From Triops longicaudatus (lineage: Eukaryota > Arthropoda > Branchiopoda > Notostraca > Triopsidae), in NCBI GenBank assembly GCA_022885665.1, contig JAGQDJ010000024.1, forward strand, positions 434,001 to 498,000: a stretch of 64,000 bases of DNA, written 5' to 3'. Of the stretch, positions 23,001 through 34,040 are shown one piece after another. The first letter of the stretch is position 1. Each line of letters opens with the position of its first letter. Both the position numbers and the translations under genes were made by a program. The notes beneath the pieces are model-generated. The model had not been told where the DNA came from and made no database searches. It saw nothing but the letters and a program-made list of their open reading frames with translations.

Positions 23001-26000
23001 AGCTTTCGAAATAGGAACTTTTAATGTTGCCTGAAGCCACGTGGTTAGAATAGGTCAGTTTGATTGAGTCGCTTTTTAACAAGTATGTTTATAAAAGTAT
23101 GTTGCATAACATACGTAGATAGGCTTGTTTCTTTGCCGAGTACTTGCAAGGTAGTAAGTTTCGCAACACTACGCTGGGTAACAATGAAACGATCCCACTG
23201 CGAGTCTTTGTGTGCGGTACAGACTATTGGCGCGTGCACGCAGTTTTTCGTGAAGGGCCTTATTCTTGTGTGGACTTTCTGAAAAAATCTCTTAATCTTT
23301 TTTTCGCAATATGCACTACAATTTAAAAAAGAACCATGTGTTACAAAAGAGCAACAAATAATAACCCTGACAATATAGAACGGCTGTATTCACGATTCTG
23401 GGGCAACAAATTTTTACTTTCTGTTTTCTGTTATGTGGTAACCACGTGGCGGCAGTTCGTGAGGGAACTTTGTTCAAAAGCACAGAGGACATACAAAGCA
23501 AGTAAATACGAATTCTCCTTTGGAAATGGTTTCTGTTTTTTTTTCTGATAGTGAAAAAAAAATCTGTTCTTGTCCAAACGTGTTTGGAAATAATATGATC
23601 GAAAATGATGGGATTAGGACATCCGTTGTAAAGGTTCGGGAATTTAGTTTGGTGCGCCAGTAAAACGAACCAAGCTCGTTCATATTTACAACGACAATAC
23701 GAACAAGTTTGCTTATTTGATTTTAGGAGTGGATAAACTACTTTTCCAAGAAATGACGCACGTCCCACGTTGGCATTTTTTCATTCCTAGGTTTCACTTT
23801 TCTATGACGTGCGACAGCGACCGAAAGCTTCGGAAAGCTCAAAGGAGGAGTCGCGTTGTTGCTTGCACACCAAGGTTGCTGTAATGCTTGATGACACGTG
23901 CCGCGAAGATTCCGTATAAAAGAAAACGGAAAGTGGAAATTCTAGGGCTGTTACACAACAAAATTAATTTAGTTGTTTGCTACACTAGTTTGGGAATAAA
24001 CAAGATGAGAATGCGTAAAAGGTCGATGAGGACAGTGCGTAAAAAGCCTGTTAGAGCTCCCATAAAAACCGGCAGTCTCCTTTGAACTTGACCCCTCGTT
24101 TTAATCCTCTCTGCAAGTTTCAAATTACCATAGCACCGACATAAATTCATAATTTCCCTTTCTGTCCTTTATTCGGTTACACACGCAGGCCAACAATGCC
24201 TACACCAGGGACCAATGGTATCACTCAATATTATGGAAGGTAAATGAACATTACGCGTAACATGATAGCCTCGTTCTAATAATCATTATCCTGTCATCTT
24301 AGAAATACGTTTTCCGGTACCATCAAGTACTCCGGTCCACAACAAGACCAGATGTTCTTCTCAAAGAACTCAAGGTAATTAAAACCAACATCTATTATCT
24401 TTCATTTCTCGCCTCTTTCTCGCCTTTGTTCAACCTTCCCCAGCCAAACTGAAAGCAATAACGGATCATTGTGGGAATGTTGGATTTATCCTTTCGGCAA
24501 ATAAAGGCCCTATTGCTATGAGAGATTTATTTTCGCAGCGGAATAGACTCCTATATAAGACTTTGATACATTTAATAGAACATGGTGGATTTGGCGACAT
24601 CAACACCGCTACAAGACGATTGTATCACCCAAGCTCCTTTAGAAGTCATATCCTCGCTGCTCTCGGTCGTAAGTCAGACTTTTGAGTTATCTTGCATGTA
24701 CCCAATCAGGATCCATTCAAGATGAGTACTTTATGCTGCTCATGTTTTCGTGGTGTGTTTTTTCTCTCCCGATACAAACATAACGCCCTCTACATTGTTG
24801 TTTTTGTGGTTCTCTTCGTGACACTTTCCCATTCCCATTAAGCTTAGCTAATATACACACTTCCTCAATATAACAATGACTACTGTAGGTGTCTGCAGGG
24901 TAGTAGGGTATGTTATGCTTTGTTACAAGCAACCTTGGGAAATTCCGGGGAGTGAAAACGCCTCCTACCCCACTTTTCTTCTGCAAGCACAGTACATACA
25001 CTCTAAATCAATAACGTCTGAGCAAAAATGAGAAAGAATCCAATACCTTTCCCTCTACGAATACTCTTTTTTCGAAAAAAAAAATTTGGCAAAATTGCTT
25101 TCTGTAGTGCTTTATAACGTACTCAACAACCCGAATGCTCGGCGAGCGCTTTGGTTTGATAGTTTCCAAGACAGCGAAGCAAAACTGTTGTATTTTGCAT
25201 ACCGCGTCTTCTTGCGTCCTTTGTGGCGTGGCGTAGTATTGATCCCTATTTTACCCAACTGTTCTTAATCTCACACCATGCGTTCCATTCGTAACCATAA
25301 TCACTCGCAATTCGCCTTTCTTTTTGTCGTCTAATATTGGTTTCCGTACCGGAATGTGGCCCTGTATTGTGCCCCGTTCTGTCCCGGCTGCAACGACAGT
25401 TACGAACGAAAAAAGGCCTCTTTTGACATCTTTCCTCGCTGATTAATGAACCAAAAAAGGAAACGGGCTTACGTGAGGAAGTAAAACGGTCGTTCATATT
25501 GCTGTATCTTTGGCTCTCACTAGGAAACGGTGGTATTATCTAAAGGTCTTTCCGAAGAATTGTTGTCGACTTTGGCTCCTTTGTTAGAACGTCAGCATCC
25601 CTCGCGAGAAATGTGCTCAGCCTTTAGTCGACATTGTGCTATGCATCCGCGATCCGCTTTAGTACACGGGCTTTTCACAACAGTAGTTCATCGCATCCTC
25701 AAGCACAATGTTGTAAGTGTGACAGGCTCTAAATAGACTTTTTTTGCAACACTCCTGCAGCTAGCGATCAATATACCTTTCTTTTCATGTCTTCTTGTGT
25801 AGGATTTCGGGAAAAATCCTTACATGCGACGCTTCGTGCAAGATTATATCAGGGTCGTGTTCGCCCAGAACGATGGACCGGACGCAATACGCGCCTTTGT
25901 GCAGAGGTAACAGACTTCAATACAATAAAAAGTCGTCAGCATGTCAGCGCTTATCTTCTATTGGTCACTATAGCGTTCACGGAGCGGGAAGCGCGTGTCC

Positions 26001-28640
26001 GCATCCTCGTGTGCTACCAAATCTGGTTGCAGTTTGCTTAGCAGCCGTCTTTGCGATCTATGACGCCCGACGGCAAAAGTTATCCTGGGAGCACAATAAC
26101 TTGAACAAGCTCTCGCCCCATCGCCCCGATAACTACATCAAATCTTGGATCCAAACCAAGACCTTGATTTCGCAAATACAGCAACAAGACGGAGCAACCA
26201 CTCATTCAATTAGTCCCATGAGTTCTTTACTCGAACAGCGGATTTCGTCGCCCAGTTCTTGGATCCATGCCTCCAGCCAAGCCCAAGTTCACACTCAGCC
26301 TTGTTCCACGTCCCCGGTTCACGAACGCAAAACTTCCACCGAGAGTTACACCAGGACTTCGACTAGGGATGATATGTGCGAAAATCTACTTCTGGCTGAG
26401 GAAAAACCGTCTAAAACGCAAGAACCCAATACTCGAGGTGGTAGCACAAGTTCTGGTACTACGACCTCCACTTCCTCGTCGACAGCAGCCAGTCCTTTGC
26501 ATGTTGACGGCGACGTATTTTCCCTTGAGTGGAGCGAAGGTGTCCCTAGTCGTTCTAGCAACGCTAGTTTGGAAAATATTTCCGATACGGATATGCAGCT
26601 AAATTGCTACCTAACTGTCTTTCAAACCATGTAAGTTGTAACCTCTGTTCTGAAATTCTTAACCTTCTTTTGCCTAATTCCATGTTTATAGTTCTGAATA
26701 TGAAGACTGGAGACCAAGCTTAGCCCAACTGCTTCAGCCCATCCCCTTTCCAGACGATGCATTGGCTGATGCTCATTTCATTAAGTACGACCAATCACTA
26801 GAGAAAGTAAATTATATTACAATACTTTTTTGTTTGTTTGTTAAGGGGAATGATTCCGGTGATAGAATCTATTGGTACAGATTCCCGATGTGAAGTGCAT
26901 CAGTTAGTGCTAGGAATTCGTGAAGGTAAAGAGGGTTGGTTTCACGTCTTCTGTCCCTCTTCAGCAGCTTGCCCTGATGAAGGTACCGTCTGGTCCGGTA
27001 TGGTAAGCCATATCACGAAGTTTTTTATGGCCCGACTGACTAATTAAGAGACATTGGGTTAAAAGTTAAAGACGCTTTTGGAGTGTTGCTGTCGAAGAAA
27101 GCGATTCTTGGCAACTTTGACAAAATGGGTGGGGGCTTTCCAACTTCTCGCCTTGCGGGATAATGATTCGGCCCAAAACGTCCTTTCTCTTATGTTGGAA
27201 TGGGATCTCCTCGAAGGCAATGAGGAAGATAAGAATGCTTTGCCTATGCAAGTCGTTACGACTTTGCAGAGTACCGCTTCGGGACGCTGGAAATATGCAG
27301 AACTGTGCAATCGCCAGTTACATCTAAAAGCGTTGGTAAGCTTAAACATCGCTTCAGAAACTTATTTGTCGATCTTGTGTGCTAAAAACTTCTGTCCCCT
27401 TAGCAACAAAAAGGCGGACCGAAAAAACTAACCTTGCCTAGTCGATCAACAGACGCTGATTTAGAGAAAATGCTCAGTTGTGGTTCCTTTGGAAACTTGG
27501 AATGCCTCAGCTTAGCGTTTACCCAAGTAACGAGTGCGTGTGCGGAGCATCTCATCAAATTGCCATCGCTACGCTATCTCAATTTGTGGTCTACTCAGGT
27601 AAAAAGCTGTCTACTTAGAAAAGCACTTGGTGAAATTGCACCATAATTTTCTAACTATACTCGTTAAACGCGAGCTACGAAACAAGCTCCAGACTTATGA
27701 AACAACCTTTACGTTAACAATGAAAATTCCTAACGCAGGGGTTGAACTTCTCAGTATGCCTGAACTATAATATAGTAAATCTAAATTATGCGACTTACCT
27801 CGGATAAATTCGGTCCTCCATTTAACCTGGCTTATAATTTCGTTCACACAATTCCACTGTGGGGTAAATTTTGGTTCGTTTTGCCGTTCGAGCGAAGTTC
27901 TCAAGTTAAGAAAATTCTTTCTCACTAGGCGTAGAATTTCTTACGGTGTAAGCTCGAAACTACCCTTGGTAGCTTCTAAACATATGTATCTGATATAGAT
28001 ATCTGCTTCTAAACTACTTTTACCCTCGAAAATAGAATCTATGTCGAAAGTTGACCTGTTTATATGCATGATTGTAATTTCCTTATGAACAGGTTAGTGC
28101 GGCGTTCAAAGTCAAGGGTAACTCGTAGCTTTTTTCCGAATTAAGTCGTGAATAAGAGATGTGACATAGCGCGATAAACACAATAAGAAACCCTTATGCA
28201 ACTCACCCTGAGAGAACTTTGCTAAGTAAATGCCCGTGTACCAGCACTTTGAACGGGATTTAACTCGGCTTCTTTTCGACCGTTTTATTTTATTAAAAAT
28301 TTTATGTAAAATAAACATATAAACTTACTATGTATGTATTGAAACTATTCTAGTTTGGAGATAGCGGTTTACAACTTATATCCGAGCATCTGCACAAACT
28401 CCAAGTCCTGAACCTTTGTGAGACCCCAGTAACGGATAAAGGTTTGACGTCATTGGCAGGTAAAATAAAACTGACTTAATTTACTCTTTTTTTTATCTAA
28501 AAGCTTTTCTATTAGTCATGAAGAGCTTACGGAAGCTCAACCTGAACAGCACCAGCTTATCAGCCCAAACTTTCGAGCAGCTCAAACAAAAACTCCCATC
28601 TTTACAAGAATGTGACATAAGGTATACAGACGCTTGGTGA
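17010..28640 (+). CDS. CMIP: C-Maf-inducing protein (CMIP) orthologue: PH domain and C-terminal LRRs
   Basis: Fourteen exons join to 1444 aa: 17010-19112, 20703-20831, 24189-24239, 24303-24374, 24579-24668, 25524-25712, 25803-25906, 25974-26630, 26692-26784, 26846-27002, 27072-27335, 27404-27598, 28354-28459 and 28516-28640. The first roughly 650 residues are Ser/Thr/Pro-rich with no known domain. Homology to vertebrate CMIP then starts at FKLLLEGDVHLCRLNHPRT and runs to the last codons: PH domain (SKFLRRWESHHLYLND, YTRDQWYHSIFWK), helical middle (CPHPRVLPNLVAVCLAA, DWRPSLAQLLQPIPFP), and leucine-rich repeats (SFGNLECLSLAFTQVTSACA, LQVLNLCETPVTDKGL) ending RYTDAW. Vertebrate CMIP is an adaptor that restrains Src-family kinase and NF-kB signalling; by inference this one is a cytoplasmic adaptor too. 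Exon 8 carries a further Ser/Thr-rich insert. The start ATG is the first in a long open frame, but an upstream start exon is possible. Confidence 0.93.
22522..22661. mobile_element. MITE-like element with roughly 30-bp imperfect terminal inverted repeats
   Basis: The left arm (22523-22552, beginning TGATGCCGAGTTTCC) and the reverse complement of the right arm (22632-22661) match at 27 of 30 positions. About 80 bp lie between them, including two copies of GTTGACTCGCACA in the same orientation. The element has no coding capacity and lies in the large second intron of CMIP. Size and structure suggest a miniature inverted-repeat transposon. I could not identify a target-site duplication or a superfamily. 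Confidence 0.45.
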
Positions 28641-29663
28641 CAAAACGACGAAGGTTGTGATCCGCCTACATCCGGGACACAACCTCTTTTATTGCGCCGC
28701 TTCAAGATGATCAACAGGCGATGGGTTGAGTTAGGACCAGCCCCATAAATCCTGACAGAATCGAAAAGGTTCCCACTTGACCAAGTTCCTGTTTGTGGTT
28801 ATACTAGTCCTTCGTCTCCTACCTTGTCTACTCTCCCCCCCCCCCCCCAGTGTCTTTATCAAGTAAAGGAATTACCCAAGTTATCAAGTCCCAGCCTTGT
28901 GCGGCTAAGTATTAACGCTTTCCTGTCAGCTACCTTCTCACCCGTCGATCCAAAGATTATTTATTTGACCACCTGAACGAGTCGTGTGGGAATCCGTTAT
29001 TTCTACTTTTAACTTTCGACAAGGGGAGCTATTTGAATATCTGGGTCCTTTGAAACACAAAATTTGCTGTGTACGTCCGGACTAGTTGCACTGTTGAGAA
29101 CGTTACATTTTATTTTATGTTATCTAATTTATTTTGTAAGTTATGTTACGAGGGAATCTTTCCAGGGTTTTATTAAACACAAAAGAGTTCAGGTAATTGA
29201 ACAAAATAAGGCAAAGGGCAGTTTTTAGTTTTGTATATTTTGCTATTTATATTCATTCTGGTTGGAGTTTAGTTTAAAAACTGCTCCCAGAAAGTCATAA
29301 ATGTGACGTCACCCTACTTTTGGCAGGGGAAAAAGAAGTCTTTATCGATGGGCTAATATATATTCTCTTACGTTCCTGACAGTTCCAAAGCTCTTTTTAC
29401 ATAACATTCTCCTTTTTTGAGTGTATAATCATATTAAAGACAAGTTTTCACTCCTTGCGTGAAAGGAAATCCATATATGCCTTTTTGTCTGTGAAGTTGC
29501 GACATCGAGTTCTCATGTCTTCTCTTTTCAACCCTTTCTTTTTTTAACTCCTCTTTCTCAGTCCTTGTACATACAATTTGATATAATGGTCTGATGCGAC
29601 ATTGGTATACAGAACAAGCCAAACGATCTTAAAGTTTAAAACGTAAATGACATTTATTTTTTT
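28641..29663. other. convergent intergenic region CMIP / URI1
   Basis: Holds the 3' UTR of CMIP on the plus strand and the very short 3' flank of URI1 on the minus strand. It includes a 14-nt poly(C) run at 28835-28848. No other coding potential is seen. Confidence 0.5.
28835..28848. repeat. poly(C) tract, 14 nt
   Basis: Fourteen consecutive C about 195 bp beyond the CMIP stop codon, followed by AGTG. It lies within the expected 3' UTR and is a candidate site for poly(C)-binding proteins or a length-variable simple repeat. Confidence 0.8.
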
Positions 29664-31878
29664 TTACTGAGACTTGCTGGCTAATTTGGCAGCTTTGAAG
29701 CGACTCGTCGGTCGCTGATCAGCTTTACTGACCGTCGCCGTAGGCAATATTTCTATCACATTGCTTTGCATCGCAGTGGGCGGCTTTTCTACGACATCAC
29801 TTTTCACAGCCGTAAGAGATTTTTCGAATACATCATTTTGGACCGCCGGTGGAGGAGGTTGGACGAAATCGCTCAAGGAATCTAAGTCTCGGACCACAGG
29901 AGACGGGGGTGGAAAAGGATTGGTAGGCGTGGTGGACCTTTTCACTTTCAAAATTGACTTGGGTTCGGGATGATTGGCTTGGAAACGGTGAAAAATATCC
30001 CCTGGGTTCTGAATGGCACCTTCTGCAGATACAGTGTCATTTGTCGGGCCTAATGAGCCCGAAGTATCGGAATGATAGAAATGGATCGTAGGAGTCGACG
30101 GTATTGTCGGTTCCTTCTCAACTGCCGCCGCGTCGCCCAGCGATGAAAAGGATACTTTCTTTTTAGTTTTGGTTCCAGTTTTTGCTGAAACTTCGGGCAC
30201 GACCAGAGAAGGTGCAGAAGTCGACGCAGACACAGAAGCTGGTTCTTCTACACCCGGGTCTTCATGTATAATCATTTCATCCTCGGAATCGTACGAATCT
30301 TCTTCCTCTGAACCCTCTTCTTCCTCGTTGTCTTCGCCTCTGTTACAAAATAATAGTAAACCAGACCCTTATTTATTACAAGGATTATAACGCACTTAGC
30401 AAGCTCATCTTCTAGTTCCTCCTGGAGTTCCAGTTCGTCAAGCCGAGCCCATATGTCATCCTCGGTTTTCTGTTCCTTTTTCGCTTCACGCTCTTGTCTC
30501 TGCTTTCGCATCTCGGCCATTTTTTCGTAGTACGATTTTACTTTGGCGCGGTGTTGCTCTGGTCGAATATTAAAGTGAGGTTAAGCTTGTCGGTAACCTA
30601 CCGAAATTGTGTTACCTCTCCAATGCTTTTCCTGCTCTTCATTGTATTCCTCGACGATTTCAGCATTGCCTTCCGGCTGCTGAATTTCTTTCTGTATCGC
30701 AGTCGTCTGTTCGTGCCAGGATGAATACAACTCCTGTTCCTTTTTAAGCTTTTCTAACATTTCATCACAATCTGCAAAATAACACATTTTTCAACTGAAG
30801 CTTAGATTTTTTTTTCTGGAATGAAACTTACGTTTGATTCTCCGATCTACAATTTCCTTAGCTTGGACAGCGGAGCGTTCTGCAAACCAGTTATCGCCTA
30901 GAAGAACCATGATTTCGTTTGTATGTTTTAATCGACCAGGCACCAGCGCTAAGGGGCTTAATGGGACCATGACATCATACGACACTCGATCAGCCAGAGT
31001 ACTTAATCGTGTGCTAAGGGCAATATAATCCGTTTTATACTGCGTCCATTGTTTGGTGAGTGCTTGGGACTGAACTAGGCCCTAGAGAAATGTTACGAGA
31101 ACTCGTTACTTAATGAATCCAACTAATGAACTGAACAGATTATGTTGATTTTGAACATTGCATTACGTCAATCAGCTGGATTACTACCCGCTGCACATCA
31201 CTGACGAGCAATTAACCAATGATAAGGAGACTAAAGAAAATACTTTATTACTGTACTGTACTTTTATGCAATTGTGAGGCACAATTTAGAGAGTCGGGCA
31301 GGAATATGCTAATTGACTAAACTTATGCAGCCAAATAAAGGGGGCGTGCTTCTAGAAACGTGCGGAGAATATTTTGAATCAATAATGTTTTCAATTTCAT
31401 GAATGGGATTGTTTTTTTATAAATAAGACTTCATTATTTTACAAATAATTTTTAATAAGAAATTTTATGCAAATTATGGTTAAATGTTTTAATCCATGCG
31501 TAACATTTATCACGCGTAATTCTAGCTAAAGTTACTGTTTCCTACATGAGTTACTAGCTGCGATGATCTTCGTTCAATGTACGGCGGTCTGTAAAGTTCC
31601 TGACACGAGTGCTTGGGTCTTTTTTCGTGTTTATGAACAGGATCTGCTTTTTGTGTATGATGAATCCCCAAAGTTTGCACACCCGGATAACGTATCGAGT
31701 ACAAAGGTCAAGAACACAAAGTGTCGAGTTTATAAAGCAGGAAAATGAGTAACGCGAATGTTATTTTTCGATCTAGAGAAAGACTAACCTGCATTTGCGC
31801 TTCTTCTAATTTGCTCAGGTGTTGGCTATCAAACGCTTGGCGAAGATAGCCAGCCTGGGAGGAATTTCCAGTTTCCAT
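29664..31878 (-). CDS. URI1: unconventional prefoldin RPB5 interactor (URI1)
   Basis: Five exons (31878-31789, 31069-30832, 30771-30616, 30558-30396, 30339-29664) give about 440 aa against 535 in human. The N-terminal prefoldin region has the family signature YDVMVPLSPLALVPGRL followed by VLLGDNWFAERSA, flanked by coiled-coil helices (DEMLEKLKKEQELYSSWHEQ). The middle contains DDIWARLDELELQEELEDEL, the counterpart of the human RPB5-binding region, then an acidic stretch. The C-terminal part has PTIHFYHSD, NPGDIFHRF and PEPKSILK, all URI-type blocks. The segment KKVSF fits the RVxF docking motif for protein phosphatase 1. URI1 works in the R2TP/prefoldin-like complex that assembles RNA polymerase II and PIKK kinases. 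The exon 1/2 junction is the least certain: I used the AG at 31071-31070 because the upstream AG breaks the frame. Confidence 0.9.
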
Positions 31879-32757
31879 ATCACAGTTACAAGATTTTTAA
31901 GGCAGAAGATTTAAGGCGTCTTGCCTACTGGAGCTTAAGGCGCCAAAACACGCGACGGCGGATAAAAACACTGGACTGAACAAGCCCAAGCTAACCGTCA
32001 TGTCTTTACTGAGTAGGCGTTTCCGCTTTTCTTCCGGTTTCGTAAACACGAAGCAAATAAGCTCCATGCACTGGGCATACAAGATTCGCATTATGCTAAA
32101 ACCCGGTGTCTGATTTTATGTGAGATAACACGGAAAAATACTTTCTTTTTCTCTTTTTTTTTTCCTCGGTACTACCGAATCTCGAGTATGGAAATCAACT
32201 GTTGCTCGACCTAGCAAGTCATTTTTAGCAGCATGCGGCAAAATCTTTTAACACAATAATACATGAAAAGCAAAAGGTGTACGTAATCCGGATATTGAAC
32301 GTAAAATCCCAACATCATATTATTTTTATGAGCCTCGCGCAATTTTGTCTCCAACAAGCTATGCTTAACTTATAATATTTTCGTTTAATATTTCTCATAG
32401 ATCGCCAATGCATAATCTACATGCAAATTAAATGGGTTACAGTACCGATGCGATAACCTGCGTTGGTGTTCGCAATAGAGTAACCACCGGGATACCCACC
32501 GTTGGAGGGGAAAAAAAGAGGCACTTATTGAGACGTTGTGTGTGGCATACGCCATCTAGTAGAAAGGTTCTGTAAATACCTGGTTTCTATGTTGTGATTG
32601 TGAAACGACGTTGACTCACAAAATAGCTGGGGTGATTGTTAGGCTAGCAGTGACAGTATTGACGTTTGTCAACTGAGTAGGTAAACTTGATCAATTACTT
32701 TTTAATATGCTTAAAATTTTTCTGGTTGTCAGGTTGAGCGCCTTATAATTCTGCATC
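31879..32757. promoter_or_regulatory. divergent intergenic region URI1 / CHMP4
   Basis: 879 bp between the two divergent start codons; both promoters should lie here. AT-rich, with no motif I can assign. Confidence 0.4.
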
Positions 32758-33684
32758 ATGAGTCTGTTATCCAAAATGTTCGGTATGGGGGGCAAGGGCG
32801 AAAAAGCCCCTACGACTGGTCAAGCCATTCAGAAGCTGCGAGAAACGGAAGAAATGCTCATCAAAAAGCAAGAATTCCTTGAAAAGAAAATTGATCAAGA
32901 ATTAGATATTGCCAGGAAAAACGGAACAAAAAATAAACGAGGTACCGCGTTTTGAATAACAATTTCAGCAACTGTGTGTTTAATGACATTTTTGTGAATT
33001 TTCAGTTGCCCTCCAGGCTTTAAAACGAAAGAAGCGTTATGAGAAACAACTGCAGCAAATTGATGGAACTTTATCCACTATTGAAATGCAAAGGGAGGCT
33101 TTGGAAGGTGCAAACACCAATACTGCCGTTCTGCAGACTATGAATGACGCAGCCAAGGCACTCAAGGCCGCTCACCAGCATATGTAAATTTTGCCGTCCT
33201 TTATGTTACTTGTAACGTCAACTTTATTGTATTATATTTGATAGGGATGTTGACAAAGTGCACGACATGATGGACGACATTGCCGAACAGCAAGATGTTG
33301 CCCGAGAAATTTCTGAAGCTATTTCCAATCCTGTTGCTTTTGGCCAAGACGTGGATGAGGTTGGTATTAAATTTACGAGAATTTGATCGTGTAATTAATG
33401 ATCGATTTTATATGTAGGATGAACTAGAGAAGGAATTAGAAGAATTAGAACAAGAAGAGTTAGACAAGGAACTATTGGGCGTGGGAGGCGTAAGTGCGCC
33501 ACTTCCGGCTGTGCCCTCGGCCGAGCCAGCAGCAGCTGTCCCAAGCCGTCCCGCACCCGCAAAACCAGCTAGTAAGTATTCAAGCGAATGGCCTTTGGCT
33601 TTCAATTAATTGTCCTATCTTGTAGGAGCACGCGTGGAAGAAGACGACGACGATATGAAAGAATTGGCTGCATGGGCTTCATAA
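32758..33684 (+). CDS. CHMP4: ESCRT-III subunit CHMP4 / Snf7
   Basis: Five exons (32758-32941, 33006-33183, 33245-33359, 33418-33571, 33626-33684) give 229 aa, against 224 for human CHMP4B. The N-terminus MSLLSKMFGMGGKGEKAPT is the membrane-inserting start typical of CHMP4, followed by the helical hairpin (KLRETEEMLIKKQEFLEKKI; VALQALKRKKRYEKQLQQID). The middle helices DVDKVHDMMDDIAEQQDVA and the acidic DELEKELEELEQEELDKELL follow. The C-terminus DDDDMKELAAWAS is the amphipathic helix that binds ALIX/Bro1. The protein polymerises on endosomal, plasma-membrane and nuclear-envelope necks and drives membrane scission with VPS4. In Drosophila the orthologue is shrub. Confidence 0.96.
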
Positions 33685-34040
33685 GTCGCTGAATAGCGAG
33701 TTGCTAGGCGGCCCATCCTAAATTTTAGCCTTATATCAGTTATTTGGCAAAGAAATTGACTTTTGGACGTAATCGTTGCCATGTACCCTTAATTAAGCTT
33801 TCCCTTATCCCACAAAGGATGTGACTGCGCTCCCGTCCCAATATTCATTGTTACCCGCGTACTAGTTTCCTATCCAACCTTTTCGTTTTCGATAATGGCA
33901 TTCACATTCTGATGCACTTCCAGGTATAATAGGTTGTAAATAAAAAAGGAAAAAAAAGGTTATCCCCCCAAGTGCTGTTACTGTATTTTCTTGTGTGAAA
34001 ACTATTAATATGTAGGAAAGAAAATACTATAACGGAGTAT
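33685..34040. other. convergent intergenic region CHMP4 / LTA4H
   Basis: 356 bp shared by the 3' ends of two facing genes. It contains a plus-strand AATAAA at 33939-33944. No coding potential. Confidence 0.55.
33939..33944 (+). terminator. candidate poly(A) signal of CHMP4
   Basis: AATAAA 255 bp after the CHMP4 stop, in an A-rich context, about 100 bp short of the end of LTA4H on the other strand. Confidence 0.5.

Noticed and set aside
24443..24578. Open frame beginning KAITDHCGNVGFILSANKG as a CMIP exon
   Set aside because: It is out of phase with the previous exon. The AG at 24577-24578 opens the frame MVDLATSTPLQDDCITQAPL, which matches vertebrate CMIP and restores phase 0.
26785..26810. 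GTAAAT after GAGAAA as donor of CMIP exon 9
   Set aside because: It leaves the next exon out of frame. The GTACGA donor at 26785 gives exact phase and length agreement with vertebrate CMIP.
31070..31083. First AG (31084-31083) as acceptor of URI1 exon 2
   Set aside because: It shifts the frame into an early stop; the next suitable AG at 31071-31070 joins exon 1 in phase 0.
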